A stretch of DNA of 64,000 bases from Bryobacteraceae bacterium (GTDB taxonomy: Bacteria > Acidobacteriota > Terriglobia > Bryobacterales > Bryobacteraceae), in NCBI GenBank assembly GCA_029975915.1, contig JARKOC010000058.1, positions 177,368 to 241,367 on the forward strand, read 5' to 3'. Position numbers and translations under genes: made by a program. Position 1 is the first letter of the stretch; every line of letters begins with the position of its first letter. A model generated the notes under the pieces. That model had not been told where the DNA came from and searched no databases. It saw only the letters and a list, made by a program, of their open reading frames with translations. Below, piece by piece: positions 16,013 to 24,911 of the stretch.

Positions 16013-17881
16013 TTGGCCTCAAGCAGCACTGGCAGGACATCTTTGCTGACCTGGCTGGCCTGGCTCGCGTGCCTGCTCATGTCGCAACCGGCGGCGGGCA
16101 TCAGCGTGAGCCGGCGCCGGATCTGGCAATCCCGGCTGGGCCTGGTCCTATTGCTCTCCGTCATGTTTGGCGCGACCTGGGCTTCCTGGCCGGACCTGGT
16201 CGTTGACTGTGGCCGCGAGTTGTATGTCCCCGCTGAACTGGCCGCGGGCAAGGCCCTTTACCACGACGTCACCTACCACTTTGGCCCTCTTGGGCCGTCC
16301 GTGAACGCCGTCTTGTTCCGGCTATTCGGCATCCATCTGACGGTGCTCTACATCGCCGGATTCCTTACGGCGCTGTCTACGGTGCTGGTTTTGCACGCCA
16401 TCGCTCTCCGGTTTCTGACGGCGATGCCAGCCTTCATCGCCGCCTCGGTCTATGGCGTCCAACTCTTCCAACCCTCCTGGATGAACGGAATTTTGCCGTA
16501 TAGCTTCTCCGCCACATACGGCAGTCTGTCGGCGCTGGTCTGTGCCTGGTTCCTGATGCGGTTTGCCTCCACATTTCGTCCGTCTTACACAGTCTGGGCG
16601 TCTGTTGCGGCGGCTCTGGCTATGCTGGCCAAGTGGGAGTACGGCGGGGCTGCCTATACCGCTTACGCGCTGAGTTGTATGGTTGTGGCGTGGAACCGGA
16701 AATCCTGGCGGATGTTGGCCGTGCCGGCGCTGGCCGGCGCCCTGTCGGTCTCGGCAGTGGTCGCAATCCTGGCCGCATATATCTATCCCGATACTCTGCC
16801 GAACATCATCGCCACGAACTGGGTCTCTCTGCCCGGGTCTCACTTCATGCGCGTTTACGGGCCAGCCTGGGTCGCCGCCATGGGACTGCGGTTTTCAGCG
16901 ACGGAGATGGTGAAGGTACTCCTGTTCGGCTTGCTGTTCCTTGCATCCTGGGCTATCGCGGCGGCTACCACTGTCCGCTGTCTCAGGCGGGCCAAGTGGT
17001 GGCTTGTAATTCCGCCGGCGGCGTTGTTTGTCTGGGCCACCGCCGTCAAACCATCGGCGAACCCTCAGATCTACTCCGTTCTGCATCACCTGTTCTACCC
17101 GCCGACCATGTTCTATCTGACGGCGCTGGTGGCGCTGATCTCGCTTATTCTCGCCATCGCCCGGAATCCGGCGCTGCCGTTGGAAGTCCTGCCCGTGGCC
17201 TTCATGGCTGTGGCCATCGGAATCCGGGTGATGAACTACGTTTCTTTCTCCGGATACCCGATCTACTATTCGCCGCTCCTTGTCGTCTTCCTTTATTTCT
17301 GGCTTTGCGCAACGATGCGCTACTTTGCCAGCGAATACCGGCCGGGGTTTCGAGCGCGGGTTGTTGGAATCCTGCTTGCTGTCCAAACCGCAGGAGCCGC
17401 GCTTCTGATCTGGCAGCAGTGCTATTCGGGGCTGCCAGGTCTGACCCATGTGGTTGAGTCCAGCCGTGGCAAAGTCCGTACCAGCGAATCACGTGCGCGG
17501 TTTCTGAATGAGATTTCGCGATTCGTTGCCAATTCCAAGGCGCGAGGTGAATCCGTCCTGCTGTTGCCCGAACTGACTGGACTCTATTTTATGACAGGGA
17601 CTTCAGCGCCAAGCCGTTATTACGTCCTGACTCCCGGCGAACTGACACCTGGCCCAATTACTGATGCCTACCTGAAGGAACTTGAGCGCAATCCGCCGTC
17701 CGCAATCCTGCTCACCAACCGCCGAACCTCGGAATACGGCGTGGACTATTTCGGCATCGACTATGACCAGGCCGTTCTGGCATGGATTGAGAGCCGGTAT
17801 CAGGCCGTTGGCGAGATCGGCCAATTCTCCAGGCGGAAAGGAGCTCCCGACGGCGCGCTCATCTACCGTCCGATGCAATGA
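16013..17881 (+). CDS. Polytopic membrane protein, probable GT-C type glycosyltransferase
   Basis: A 622-residue protein with roughly ten or more hydrophobic helices between 40 and 470 and a soluble C-terminal domain (about 485-622). The first extracytoplasmic loop contains DLVVDCGRELYVPAE with D65, followed by GKALYHDVTYHFGPLGP. This acidic-motif-then-repeat pattern is typical of PMT/ArnT-like (GT39/GT83) lipid-linked sugar transferases, so transfer of a sugar from a polyprenyl carrier outside the membrane is a reasonable guess. Start TTG 16013 is supported by GGAAGG at 15999-16004, 8 bases upstream; an ATG at 16079 is the alternative. It is followed 91 bases later by a similar membrane protein. 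Acceptor unknown. Confidence 0.6.
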   Translation: MASSSTGRTSLLTWLAWLACLLMSQPAAGISVSRRRIWQSRLGLVLLLSVMFGATWASWPDLVVDCGRELYVPAELAAGKALYHDVTYHFGPLGPSVNAVLFRLFGIHLTVLYIAGFLTALSTVLVLHAIALRFLTAMPAFIAASVYGVQLFQPSWMNGILPYSFSATYGSLSALVCAWFLMRFASTFRPSYTVWASVAAALAMLAKWEYGGAAYTAYALSCMVVAWNRKSWRMLAVPALAGALSVSAVVAILAAYIYPDTLPNIIATNWVSLPGSHFMRVYGPAWVAAMGLRFSATEMVKVLLFGLLFLASWAIAAATTVRCLRRAKWWLVIPPAALFVWATAVKPSANPQIYSVLHHLFYPPTMFYLTALVALISLILAIARNPALPLEVLPVAFMAVAIGIRVMNYVSFSGYPIYYSPLLVVFLYFWLCATMRYFASEYRPGFRARVVGILLAVQTAGAALLIWQQCYSGLPGLTHVVESSRGKVRTSESRARFLNEISRFVANSKARGESVLLLPELTGLYFMTGTSAPSRYYVLTPGELTPGPITDAYLKELERNPPSAILLTNRRTSEYGVDYFGIDYDQAVLAWIESRYQAVGEIGQFSRRKGAPDGALIYRPMQ

Positions 17882-17972
17882 GTTGATCCGGGAATTTCTA
17901 AAGCAAGTTTACAACTTCAAAGAGCCTACTCCGGTGGCATTCGCAGTAAGCTGTGATTCCAGGGAGTAAGAA

Positions 17973-19757
17973 GTGAACAAGGTACGCATGGCCACGCTCT
18001 GCGTGGCGCTCCTTCATCTGGCGCTGCTCTGCGCGATGCTGCCGGACTACTTCGCCGACAATGACCTCGGTTACCACATCTCTCTTTCCAGGCAATACGG
18101 CATCCACGGCCAATACTGGTGGGACGACTTGAATTGGGCGCCCAGCGGCAGGCCAAACCTGCAAGGGCCGGCGCTGCACTTTGCCGTCGGTTTCACCGGA
18201 CGGCTGCTGGGTGGCCGCGGCGACAATTACGTGCTCGCTTTCTCCATCTGGGCGATTCTCCAATGGGCCGCGGCGGCGTTCACCGCCTTCTGGTTCGCCC
18301 GCCGTTATGGGGGTGATTGGGCGGCTCTCATCGCCGTCGCACTCTTTACCGGAAGCGCTTACTCGGCCGCTCCATTCTTCGTCGGCGTGCCCTCGGGCTG
18401 GATCTTCATCCTCGCGCCCTGGGCCATCCACTTCTTCATCTCCGAACGTCCCTGGCTCTCCATTGCCTTCGCCACAGCTCTTGTCTATGTCCACCTCGGC
18501 GGAGCACCTGTCGCCGGTTTCGGCATTTTGCTCGCTGCGCTGGCCACCCGCCGGTGGAAATGGTTCCTCATCTGTGGCGCTTCGATCCTTGCCCTGAGTT
18601 CTCCGTACATGATCCATTTCCTCCGGCATCTGGATTGGTACAACGGACGCCGCGGTCACGTTGCCGGCGACTACGCTTGGCTGACCTATCTGCTAGCCGT
18701 GCCTGCCTACCTCTGGCTGGCCCGGCGGCCGAAAGAGAATCTGTTCCTGCTCATCTGGCCGTGGGCCGCCGCCGCATGGATCGTCCAGGACGGCCTGCGA
18801 TTCATGCTTCAAACCACTGTCGCGGCAGCGGCAATAGCGGGCATAGCGCTCGTCCGCATCAGCCAGCGCTGGCAGGTACGTCCAGGCTTCGCCGTCTGCG
18901 TCGCGTTGCTGGTGATTCTGGCCACGGTCATGCCACTCTCCATCCCCTCTCTCGTCGTGGAGTGGTCATGGGCGTCCGGGCGCGGCTTCCCCAGGGAACT
19001 GGATTGGAACGAAGCAAGGACTCTGGCGCGTGTCGTTGAGGAGTCGAATCTCAACGGCCGCATCGTGAACTCCTACTACGATTCACTCAGCGCCGCCATG
19101 GCCATTTACACCGATCTGCGCCAGGAGTACGGCCACTGGGGCGAGGTGAAGCCCCCCGTGAATCCAGCCGCCGGCATCCCGGCAGCCGGCAAAGTCCATG
19201 TTGTGCCGGTCCCGCCAGACGACCCCGTCGCCCTCGATCTGCAACGGAGAGGCTTGCTCCGGATCCATGGTGGCACAGAGCAAACAAGCATCGTCACGAT
19301 TGAAGAGGGCCCCTCGCTGGCTCAAGCTGTGGATGTGGCGGTCCCCGTCTTGGTTGACAACATGGACTGGCTCGCCGCCCACGCCGTCAACAACAGGTTC
19401 CCGCCCATGGAGGTGATCCTCTCCGCGAAAGCCCGCGCAGATCGCACCGCCCGGATGATGTCGCAGCGCAAGCGCGCCGGACGGATCCAACTGGCCATGC
19501 TCATTTACTCCCAGGCCGCTCACTCCTCCCACCCTGAGGTGGCAAGGGGCGCCCGTGGCTCCGCCCGCGGATGGGGTTCGGTGGCGAACTTCATCGGCGA
19601 CGAGACCGCCCTGGACTACCTCGGCGACGCCCGCTTCGAGCGATTCCGCCAAAACGCGAAGTCGCTCGCCAAAGCAATTCCGGCCGTCAAGCAGTCGCTG
19701 GTTCCCACTCCTGAACTGGACCGGCTCTCGGAGAAACTCTTCAAGGAGTTTTTCTAG
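17973..19757 (+). CDS. Polytopic membrane protein, possible GT-C glycosyltransferase
   Basis: A 594-residue protein with about nine hydrophobic helices in residues 5-330 and a long soluble region (about 335-594). The first loop has an acidic cluster, DYFADNDLGYH (D25, D29, D31), which resembles the metal/substrate site of GT-C enzymes. I do not recognise a specific family. GTG 17973 has AGGGAG about 7 bases upstream. It lies 91 bases after another GT-C-like gene, suggesting the two work together on an envelope glycan. Its last 17 bases overlap the convergent M14 carboxypeptidase gene. Confidence 0.55.
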   Translation: MNKVRMATLCVALLHLALLCAMLPDYFADNDLGYHISLSRQYGIHGQYWWDDLNWAPSGRPNLQGPALHFAVGFTGRLLGGRGDNYVLAFSIWAILQWAAAAFTAFWFARRYGGDWAALIAVALFTGSAYSAAPFFVGVPSGWIFILAPWAIHFFISERPWLSIAFATALVYVHLGGAPVAGFGILLAALATRRWKWFLICGASILALSSPYMIHFLRHLDWYNGRRGHVAGDYAWLTYLLAVPAYLWLARRPKENLFLLIWPWAAAAWIVQDGLRFMLQTTVAAAAIAGIALVRISQRWQVRPGFAVCVALLVILATVMPLSIPSLVVEWSWASGRGFPRELDWNEARTLARVVEESNLNGRIVNSYYDSLSAAMAIYTDLRQEYGHWGEVKPPVNPAAGIPAAGKVHVVPVPPDDPVALDLQRRGLLRIHGGTEQTSIVTIEEGPSLAQAVDVAVPVLVDNMDWLAAHAVNNRFPPMEVILSAKARADRTARMMSQRKRAGRIQLAMLIYSQAAHSSHPEVARGARGSARGWGSVANFIGDETALDYLGDARFERFRQNAKSLAKAIPAVKQSLVPTPELDRLSEKLFKEFF

Positions 19758-20934
19758 CCAGGACTGTCTCGGCCAGGACCACCGCCAGGTCGCGGCCGAA
19801 CTGGAGGCGATCTTCGGTCAGGGCGCGGCGTTTCAGCCTAGGGTGGAACGAGACCCTTTGTTCGGTGAGAAACGTTGGGATCTGGAAGTCGCGGTAAAGG
19901 CCCTGAACCACGGTCATCCGGCCCGGTTTGCCCTCGGTGGTTGTCCGCTCGGCCCACATGAGAGGCCTCGACGGCGCAAATGTTGTCTTCTCGCTCAGCA
20001 ATTTGAACAAGCGTTCGCCGAGATCCTTGAAGCGGCCTTCGCCGGCGGCGGGCGGACCGTCCAGATACTCGGCAGTCTCGGTGTTGTGCATCGAGAGAAA
20101 GAGATCGATCGGATTGCCGGCCTTGATCCAGCGGGCGATAGCGGCGTGCTGGGCGGCGATCTCGGGCATCTTTTCGGCGTTGAAAAAGTCCCAGTTGCGG
20201 TTCAGGTCGTAGCCGTATTTGTTGAAGCGGACGCCGCCGCGGGCGACGCCGTCGGGGTCGTTCATCGGCAGGATGTGGAAGGCGACCGAGCGGCGGATGC
20301 GCGTTGCCTCGGCGTCGTCAGACAAAAGGAACCGGACCAGTCCTTCGCAGACCCACGATGTCGGCGACTCCCAGCTATGCTGGCGGGCCATGAGCCAGAC
20401 GTGCTTCTGCGGCTTGCCCTCGGCGATGTGCCAGAGCAGCATGGAGCGACCTTCGGGGGTCTTGCCGATGGTCTCCTCCTTGAGCCACCTGCTGCCCGTG
20501 ACTGACTTGCGCAGCGCTGCCAGATGCTCGTTCGTGTAAGGCGGGACGTGGGCGACCCAGAGGGTGTCGGATGTGGGCGTGATGCGGAGGGTGAGACGGG
20601 GCTCGTCGGGGTCGTAGGTGAAGTCCTCCCACGGCAGCCAGGTCTTGTTGTCATAGCTGTAGAAGGGCGGGGTGTCGCCGGTGACGGCGCCCTTGTTGGG
20701 CTTGTAGTTGTACTCACCGGGAATGCTCGCAATGTCAATGGTCAAAGCCTGGCCCATCGCGCCGTCGACGCGGAAGTAATACCAGTTAGCCTGGCGGTTG
20801 CGCCCGTCCTGATCAACATCGCCGGGCAGGTGGACGCGGAAGTGGGCGGGGCTGGGCCGTTCGATCTTGCGGATGTTGCCGCCCTCGAAGTTCGAAACGA
20901 TGGCGATAGCGGCGGCGAGTGCTGTGATCATCAT
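19741..20934 (-). CDS. M14 zinc carboxypeptidase, cytosolic-carboxypeptidase (CCP)-like
   Basis: A 397-residue M14 metallopeptidase. The N-terminal beta domain (about 14-135), beginning SNFEGGNIRKIERP, resembles the domain preceding the catalytic region in CCP/AGBL enzymes, which remove glutamates from protein tails. The catalytic domain has zinc ligands H186 and E189 (RQHSWES) and H283 (SMHNTE), with R246 in DLNRNWD and catalytic E358 in TEQR. The first 15 residues are hydrophobic and could be a weak signal or anchor. ATG 20934 overlaps the aldo/keto reductase stop (ATGA), which decides the start over the longer frame. It is the last gene of a sulfatase-reductase-peptidase operon and overlaps a convergent gene by 17 bases. 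Confidence 0.85.
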   Translation of the reverse strand: MMITALAAAIAIVSNFEGGNIRKIERPSPAHFRVHLPGDVDQDGRNRQANWYYFRVDGAMGQALTIDIASIPGEYNYKPNKGAVTGDTPPFYSYDNKTWLPWEDFTYDPDEPRLTLRITPTSDTLWVAHVPPYTNEHLAALRKSVTGSRWLKEETIGKTPEGRSMLLWHIAEGKPQKHVWLMARQHSWESPTSWVCEGLVRFLLSDDAEATRIRRSVAFHILPMNDPDGVARGGVRFNKYGYDLNRNWDFFNAEKMPEIAAQHAAIARWIKAGNPIDLFLSMHNTETAEYLDGPPAAGEGRFKDLGERLFKLLSEKTTFAPSRPLMWAERTTTEGKPGRMTVVQGLYRDFQIPTFLTEQRVSFHPRLKRRALTEDRLQFGRDLAVVLAETVLARKTP

Positions 20935-21914
20935 GAGTGTCCTAATACCGGGTGGGGCTGGTAGGGCGCTTCGAGCGCGTGGATCTCCTGTTCGGTGAGA
21001 CCGACGCTGAGCGCGGCGACTGCTTCTTCCAGGTGCTTCATCTTGCTGGCGCCGATGATGGGCGCGGTGACGGTGGGCTTCGACAAAATCCACGCCAGCG
21101 CCACCTGGGCGTTCGACAAGCCGCGCAGTCGGGCGATCTCGGTCAGCCTTTCGACCACGGTGAAGTCCGACGGCTGGTAGTACATCTGCTTGGCGTAGTC
21201 GTCGGTTTTTGCGCGGATGGTTTCGCCGAAGTCCGACGCCCGGCGGTTGCCGGCCAGGAAGCCGCGCGCGAGCGGGCTCCAGGGGATGACGGCGATGCCC
21301 TCTTCGTCGCAGAGAGGGAGCATCTCGCGCTCCTCTTCCCGGTAGACCAGGTTGTAGTGGTTCTGCATCGATACAAACCGCGTCATCCCCATTGCGTCGG
21401 CCGTGTAGAGCATTTTGGCGAACTGCCAGGCGTGCATAGACGATGCGCCGACGTAGAGAGCTTTGCCGGCTTTGACGACGTCGTGGAGCGCTTCGATGGT
21501 CTCTTCGATGGGCGTTTCGTAGTCGAAGCGGTGGATCTGGTAGAGATCGACGTAATCGACGCCGAGGCGGCGAAGGCTGCTGTCGATGGAGTGCATGATG
21601 TGCTTGCGCGACAGTCCGCGCTGGTTCACTCCGTCGCCCATGGCATTGAAGACCTTGGTGGCGATGACGACGTTTTCGCGGCGGGACGCGAAGTCCTTCA
21701 GGGCGCGGCCGAGGATCTCTTCGCTGACGCCGAGCGAGTACATGTCGGCGGTGTCGAAGAAGTTGATGCCGAGTTCAAGGGCGCGCTGAATGAATGGCCG
21801 GCCCTCGGCCTCTTCGAGCACCCATTCACGCCACGTCTTCGACCCGTAGGTCATCACGCCGAGGCAGAGCCTGGAGACCTTCAAGCCGGTTGAGCCGAGG
21901 TTGATGTATTGCAT
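20931..21914 (-). CDS. Aldo/keto reductase
   Basis: A 327-residue NAD(P)H-dependent oxidoreductase of the aldo/keto reductase superfamily, most like the YajO/Tas-type branch. The catalytic tetrad is recognisable: D in FFDTADMYS with Tyr four residues on, K in VIATKV, and H in YQIHRFDYETP. The C-terminal half carries the cofactor-binding WSPLARGFLAG and PIIGASKMKHLEEA segments. ATG 21914 is preceded by a GAAGGAAA ribosome binding site. The gene follows the sulfatase by 28 bases and overlaps the M14 peptidase. Substrate not predictable; sugar or aldehyde reduction is likely. Confidence 0.92.
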   Translation of the reverse strand: MQYINLGSTGLKVSRLCLGVMTYGSKTWREWVLEEAEGRPFIQRALELGINFFDTADMYSLGVSEEILGRALKDFASRRENVVIATKVFNAMGDGVNQRGLSRKHIMHSIDSSLRRLGVDYVDLYQIHRFDYETPIEETIEALHDVVKAGKALYVGASSMHAWQFAKMLYTADAMGMTRFVSMQNHYNLVYREEEREMLPLCDEEGIAVIPWSPLARGFLAGNRRASDFGETIRAKTDDYAKQMYYQPSDFTVVERLTEIARLRGLSNAQVALAWILSKPTVTAPIIGASKMKHLEEAVAALSVGLTEQEIHALEAPYQPHPVLGHS

Positions 21915-21942
21915 TTTCCTTCGGTCCCCTTTCCTGAATGGC

Positions 21943-23829
21943 CTAGGCCAGGTTCGCAGAGATGTTCTCCAGCGCCCGGCGGATGTATTCGATGCCGGTC
22001 GCACGGTCGGGTTCGCCTTTGGGCGGCGGGATGGCGGCCTTCAGCTTCTCGATCTCGGCGGCGAGCGGCTCGGCTTTCTTGCCCAGCGAGTCGATGGCGT
22101 TGAGGGCGCCGAGTTGGACGTAAGGGTTCGTTTGGCCGGGGAGGGCGAGGGCGATCAAGGTATCGAGAACCGGCTTCAAATCGGCTGGCTCGCCCATGAG
22201 GCCGAGGGTTTCGGCTGCGGCAGTCCTCACAGCGGGTGCGGGATCGGCCAAGCCTTTTCTGAGCGCGGGCAGGCTCGCCTTCACCGTCTTTTCGCCGCGC
22301 ATTCTCAACCCGAGGACGGCCCAGCGGCGGACGGCGCTATCGGCATCGCCCAGGGCTCTAATGAGCGCTGGCGTATCGGCGTCGCGTTTCATCGAGGCGA
22401 TGGAGGCCGTGGCGAGGATCTTCGGCAAATCGTACTTGCCTGGTTGCCGGGCCATGTCGTAGGGCGACGCGCCGGTGGAACGCGAGTGGATTTCGTCCTC
22501 GCTCAGGAAACCCACATCTTTCACCTTCAAGATCCATTCACGCTCGGCCTTGCGGAAGCGTTCGAGGGTGGCTTTGTGGGCCGGGTCATCGGCGAGGTTT
22601 TTGACCTCGTCCTTGTCGGCTTGGAGATCGTACAACTCCTCGGGCGGCTTCTGCCGCCAGAAGGCGCTTTGGACGTCGTTGAGCTTGCCCTCGTCGTACA
22701 TCTTGCGCCAGACGCTGGTCGTCGGCGTCTGGAACATGTAGGCGATGTGCTGGCCATAGATCAGATGCGGCATGTACTGGCGCAGGTAGACATAGCGGTC
22801 GTCCCGGACCGAACGGACCAGGTCGTAACGCTCGTCCATTCGGCCTCGAAATCCATAAAGATAGGGCTGCGGCGGCGCTTCGTGGCGGCCCATGAAGGCG
22901 TGGCCCTGCATGTGGGCCGGCGGCTGGATGCCGGCCAGGCTCAGCAGTGTCGGCGCGAGATCGACGAACGAAACCAGTCTGCGGGTCGAGCCGCCGGGTT
23001 TGTATTCTTTCGGGGCGAGGCTGCGCCACTTCTCCGGGAAATGAACGATCAGTGGGACGTGGAGGCCGGAGTTGTAAGGCCAGCGCTTCGAGCGCGGCAT
23101 GCCGGAGCCGTGGTCGCCATAGAAGAAGACGATGGTGTTATCCGCCAGCCCGTCGGCGGCAAGTTGCGACAGGACATCGGCCGCCTGTTTGTCCATGGTC
23201 GTGATGTTGTCGTAGTACTGCGCCCAGTCCTGGCGTGAGTCCTGGACATCGGGGTGGTAAGCGGGGACGCGGACTTTGGCGGGGTCGTGAATCCAGGTGT
23301 GCGGGCGCGTGCGGAGCTGGCTCTCGTGGGTGATGGTGAAGTTGAAGATCGAGAAGAACGGTTGAGCGCCCTTTCGATTGCGCCAGTGGGCCTTGTTCGA
23401 CGATTCGTCCCAGACTTGGCCAGGCTTCTCGAGGTTGTAGTCTTCCTTCGAATTGTTGGTGACGTAGTATCCCGCCTCGCGGAGGTATTGAGGGTACATT
23501 TTCATGCCAGCGGGCATGGGCAGCAGGCTGCGCATATTCTCCGAGCCGGTGCAGGTTGGATACATTCCGCTGATGATCGTCGTGCGGGCTGGGGCGCAGA
23601 CGGGCGCGTTGGACCAGGCGCAGTCGTACCGCAGGCCGCGCGAGGCGAGGCGGTCGAGGTTGGGGGTGCGCGAGTAGGAGTCGCCATAGCAGCCCATCTC
23701 TGGACCCATGTCCTCGCAGGTAATCCATAGAATGTTCGGAGGAGCCGGCTCCACGCCCCGCGCCAGCGCGCCGGCTCCGGCCAGAGACGAAAATGCGCGC
23801 CTTGTCAACACGTTTCCAGGGTTCGTCAC
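21943..23829 (-). CDS. Secreted sulfatase with C-terminal HEAT-like repeats
   Basis: A 628-residue type I sulfatase that hydrolyses sulfate esters, probably from polysaccharides. The formylglycine site is C78-A-P-A-R82, and metal ligands include D40 in WITCED and the FYGDHG segment. The N-terminus has a Tat-like signal, TRRAFSSLAGAGALA. After the catalytic fold (to about 475), residues about 490-590 hold alpha-helical HEAT-like repeats with repeating AVRRWAVLGLR/AVRTAAAETLGLMG units, probably for protein or glycan contacts. GTG 23829 has a GGAG upstream. No sulfatase-maturing enzyme is in the window, so activation must come from elsewhere. First gene of a three-gene operon. Confidence 0.92.
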   Translation of the reverse strand: MTNPGNVLTRRAFSSLAGAGALARGVEPAPPNILWITCEDMGPEMGCYGDSYSRTPNLDRLASRGLRYDCAWSNAPVCAPARTTIISGMYPTCTGSENMRSLLPMPAGMKMYPQYLREAGYYVTNNSKEDYNLEKPGQVWDESSNKAHWRNRKGAQPFFSIFNFTITHESQLRTRPHTWIHDPAKVRVPAYHPDVQDSRQDWAQYYDNITTMDKQAADVLSQLAADGLADNTIVFFYGDHGSGMPRSKRWPYNSGLHVPLIVHFPEKWRSLAPKEYKPGGSTRRLVSFVDLAPTLLSLAGIQPPAHMQGHAFMGRHEAPPQPYLYGFRGRMDERYDLVRSVRDDRYVYLRQYMPHLIYGQHIAYMFQTPTTSVWRKMYDEGKLNDVQSAFWRQKPPEELYDLQADKDEVKNLADDPAHKATLERFRKAEREWILKVKDVGFLSEDEIHSRSTGASPYDMARQPGKYDLPKILATASIASMKRDADTPALIRALGDADSAVRRWAVLGLRMRGEKTVKASLPALRKGLADPAPAVRTAAAETLGLMGEPADLKPVLDTLIALALPGQTNPYVQLGALNAIDSLGKKAEPLAAEIEKLKAAIPPPKGEPDRATGIEYIRRALENISANLA

Positions 23830-24036
23830 GACACACTCCTTCGCGGACTCATCGGTCTCAATTTACTACCAAACGGATGCCGCACAAGAAAAGGGTGTTA
23901 CGCTGAAGATGTCTTTGACCGCCTTCGTTTCACATCGAGCGCCATCTGGGGCGCAAGTGCTCTCCGCCGGTCGTGTGCAACCTTCGCCCGACAAAGACGA
24001 TTCGACTTCAGATTCAGAACAAGGAGCACCACATCG

Positions 24037-24396
24037 ATGAAAATCTTTGTCGGCAACCTCAGCTATCAGACCACGCAGGACGACCTCTACGCCGCTTTCG
24101 CGGCGTACGGCACGGTCGATCAGGCTAGCATCGTCACCGACCGCGACACGGGCCAGGCCCGCGGGTTCGCATTCGTCGAAATGCCGAACAAATCGGAAGC
24201 GGAGGCGGCCATCGCCAGCCTCAACGGAGCCGAATTGAACGGGCGCGCGCTGAACGTCAACGAGGCCCGTCCGAAACCGGCTGGCGGTGGAGGATTCGGA
24301 GGCGGGCGCGGCGGCTACGGCGGTGGTGGCGGCGGCAGGCGTGAAGGCGGCGGCGGTGGCCGTGGCGGGCGTGGCGGCGGCGGAAACCGCTGGTAG
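24037..24396 (+). CDS. RRM RNA-binding protein with glycine/arginine-rich tail
   Basis: A 119-residue cytosolic RNA-binding protein. A single RRM covers about 1-78 with RNP2 IFVGNLS at 3-9 and RNP1 ARGFAFVEM at 41-49. The tail (about 80-119) is a Gly-rich RGG-like sequence with few other residue types. Similar small RRM proteins in cyanobacteria and other bacteria respond to cold and bind mRNA. ATG 24037 has AAGGAG 9 bases upstream. An AT-rich leader of about 200 bases precedes it. A hairpin terminator follows at 24409-24439. Confidence 0.95.
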   Translation: MKIFVGNLSYQTTQDDLYAAFAAYGTVDQASIVTDRDTGQARGFAFVEMPNKSEAEAAIASLNGAELNGRALNVNEARPKPAGGGGFGGGRGGYGGGGGGRREGGGGGRGGRGGGGNRW

Positions 24397-24408
24397 CCAA
24401 TCGAACCG

Positions 24409-24439
24409 GGGCGGGCCGGTCATTCCAGCCTGCCCTTTT
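24409..24439 (+). terminator. Intrinsic terminator after RRM gene
   Basis: GGGCGGGC (24409-24416) pairs with GCCTGCCC (24428-24435), with one G-U pair, and TTTT follows directly. It lies 13 bases after the RRM stop. Confidence 0.65.
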
Positions 24440-24516
24440 GACATCTAGTCTCCCGCGGACCCGTAGGAGGGTCACGGCGTTGTCGTGAGGCGGCGCAGGC
24501 GGAGGAAGGAGGCGTC

Positions 24517-24699
24517 ATGGCAGGACGCGGCGCACAATCATTTCAGAAACGCCAGAAAGAAATGCAGCGCAAAGAGAAGCAGCAGGAAAAACTGGCGAAG
24601 AAGCAGCAACGTAAACAGGAGTCGGGGCACCTGCAATCGGTCGAGGAGATGACACCCCTCGATGGTCCCGTAGTCTACTCCGACGAAAGCGACGATTAG
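24517..24699 (+). CDS. Small Lys/Gln-rich conserved hypothetical protein
   Basis: A 60-residue protein with an extremely basic, Gln/Lys/Glu-rich helix (about 8-37, repeats such as KEKQQEKLAKKQQRK) and an acidic C-terminus ending SDESDD. An excellent ribosome binding site, AGGAAGGAGG, precedes ATG 24517, and a strong terminator follows, so it is very likely real and well expressed. The charge pattern suggests RNA or ribosome contact (inference). No named family recognised. It lies 120 bases after the RRM gene, behind that gene's terminator. Confidence 0.82.
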   Translation: MAGRGAQSFQKRQKEMQRKEKQQEKLAKKQQRKQESGHLQSVEEMTPLDGPVVYSDESDD

Positions 24700-24753
24700 C
24701 TCAAGCGATTCCGGACTCCGGTCTCGGTTCCCACAAGCAGTCTCCTAAGAAAT

Positions 24754-24793
24754 GGGCACACCTGCCGCGAGGCTGGATGTGCCCTTTCCTTTT
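24754..24793 (+). terminator. Intrinsic terminator after small basic protein gene
   Basis: GGGCACA (24754-24760) pairs with TGTGCCC (24778-24784), with an inner CC/GG pair, followed by TTTCCTTTT. Confidence 0.85.
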
Positions 24794-24911
24794 GCAGTGG
24801 CCGAGCCAGTTCCGCGCCGCCGGATGTCTAAATTCGCTTGACAGTATCATAGCAAAGTGATATCACTATGGTAGCGGATTGATCTCGGACGAGATTCCCG
24901 CGGAGGAAACC

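Noticed and set aside
19555..20505. Plus-strand frame of 316 codons
   Set aside because: Runs across the end of the membrane protein gene and antisense to the M14 peptidase; no family features.
21901..23238. Plus-strand frame of 445 codons
   Set aside because: Opposes the sulfatase, which has the CAPAR active site; composition is Arg/Val/Gly-rich shadow.
24300..24396. Possible simple-sequence repeat in DNA
   Set aside because: The GGC-rich tract encodes the Gly/Arg tail of the RRM protein and needs no separate explanation.
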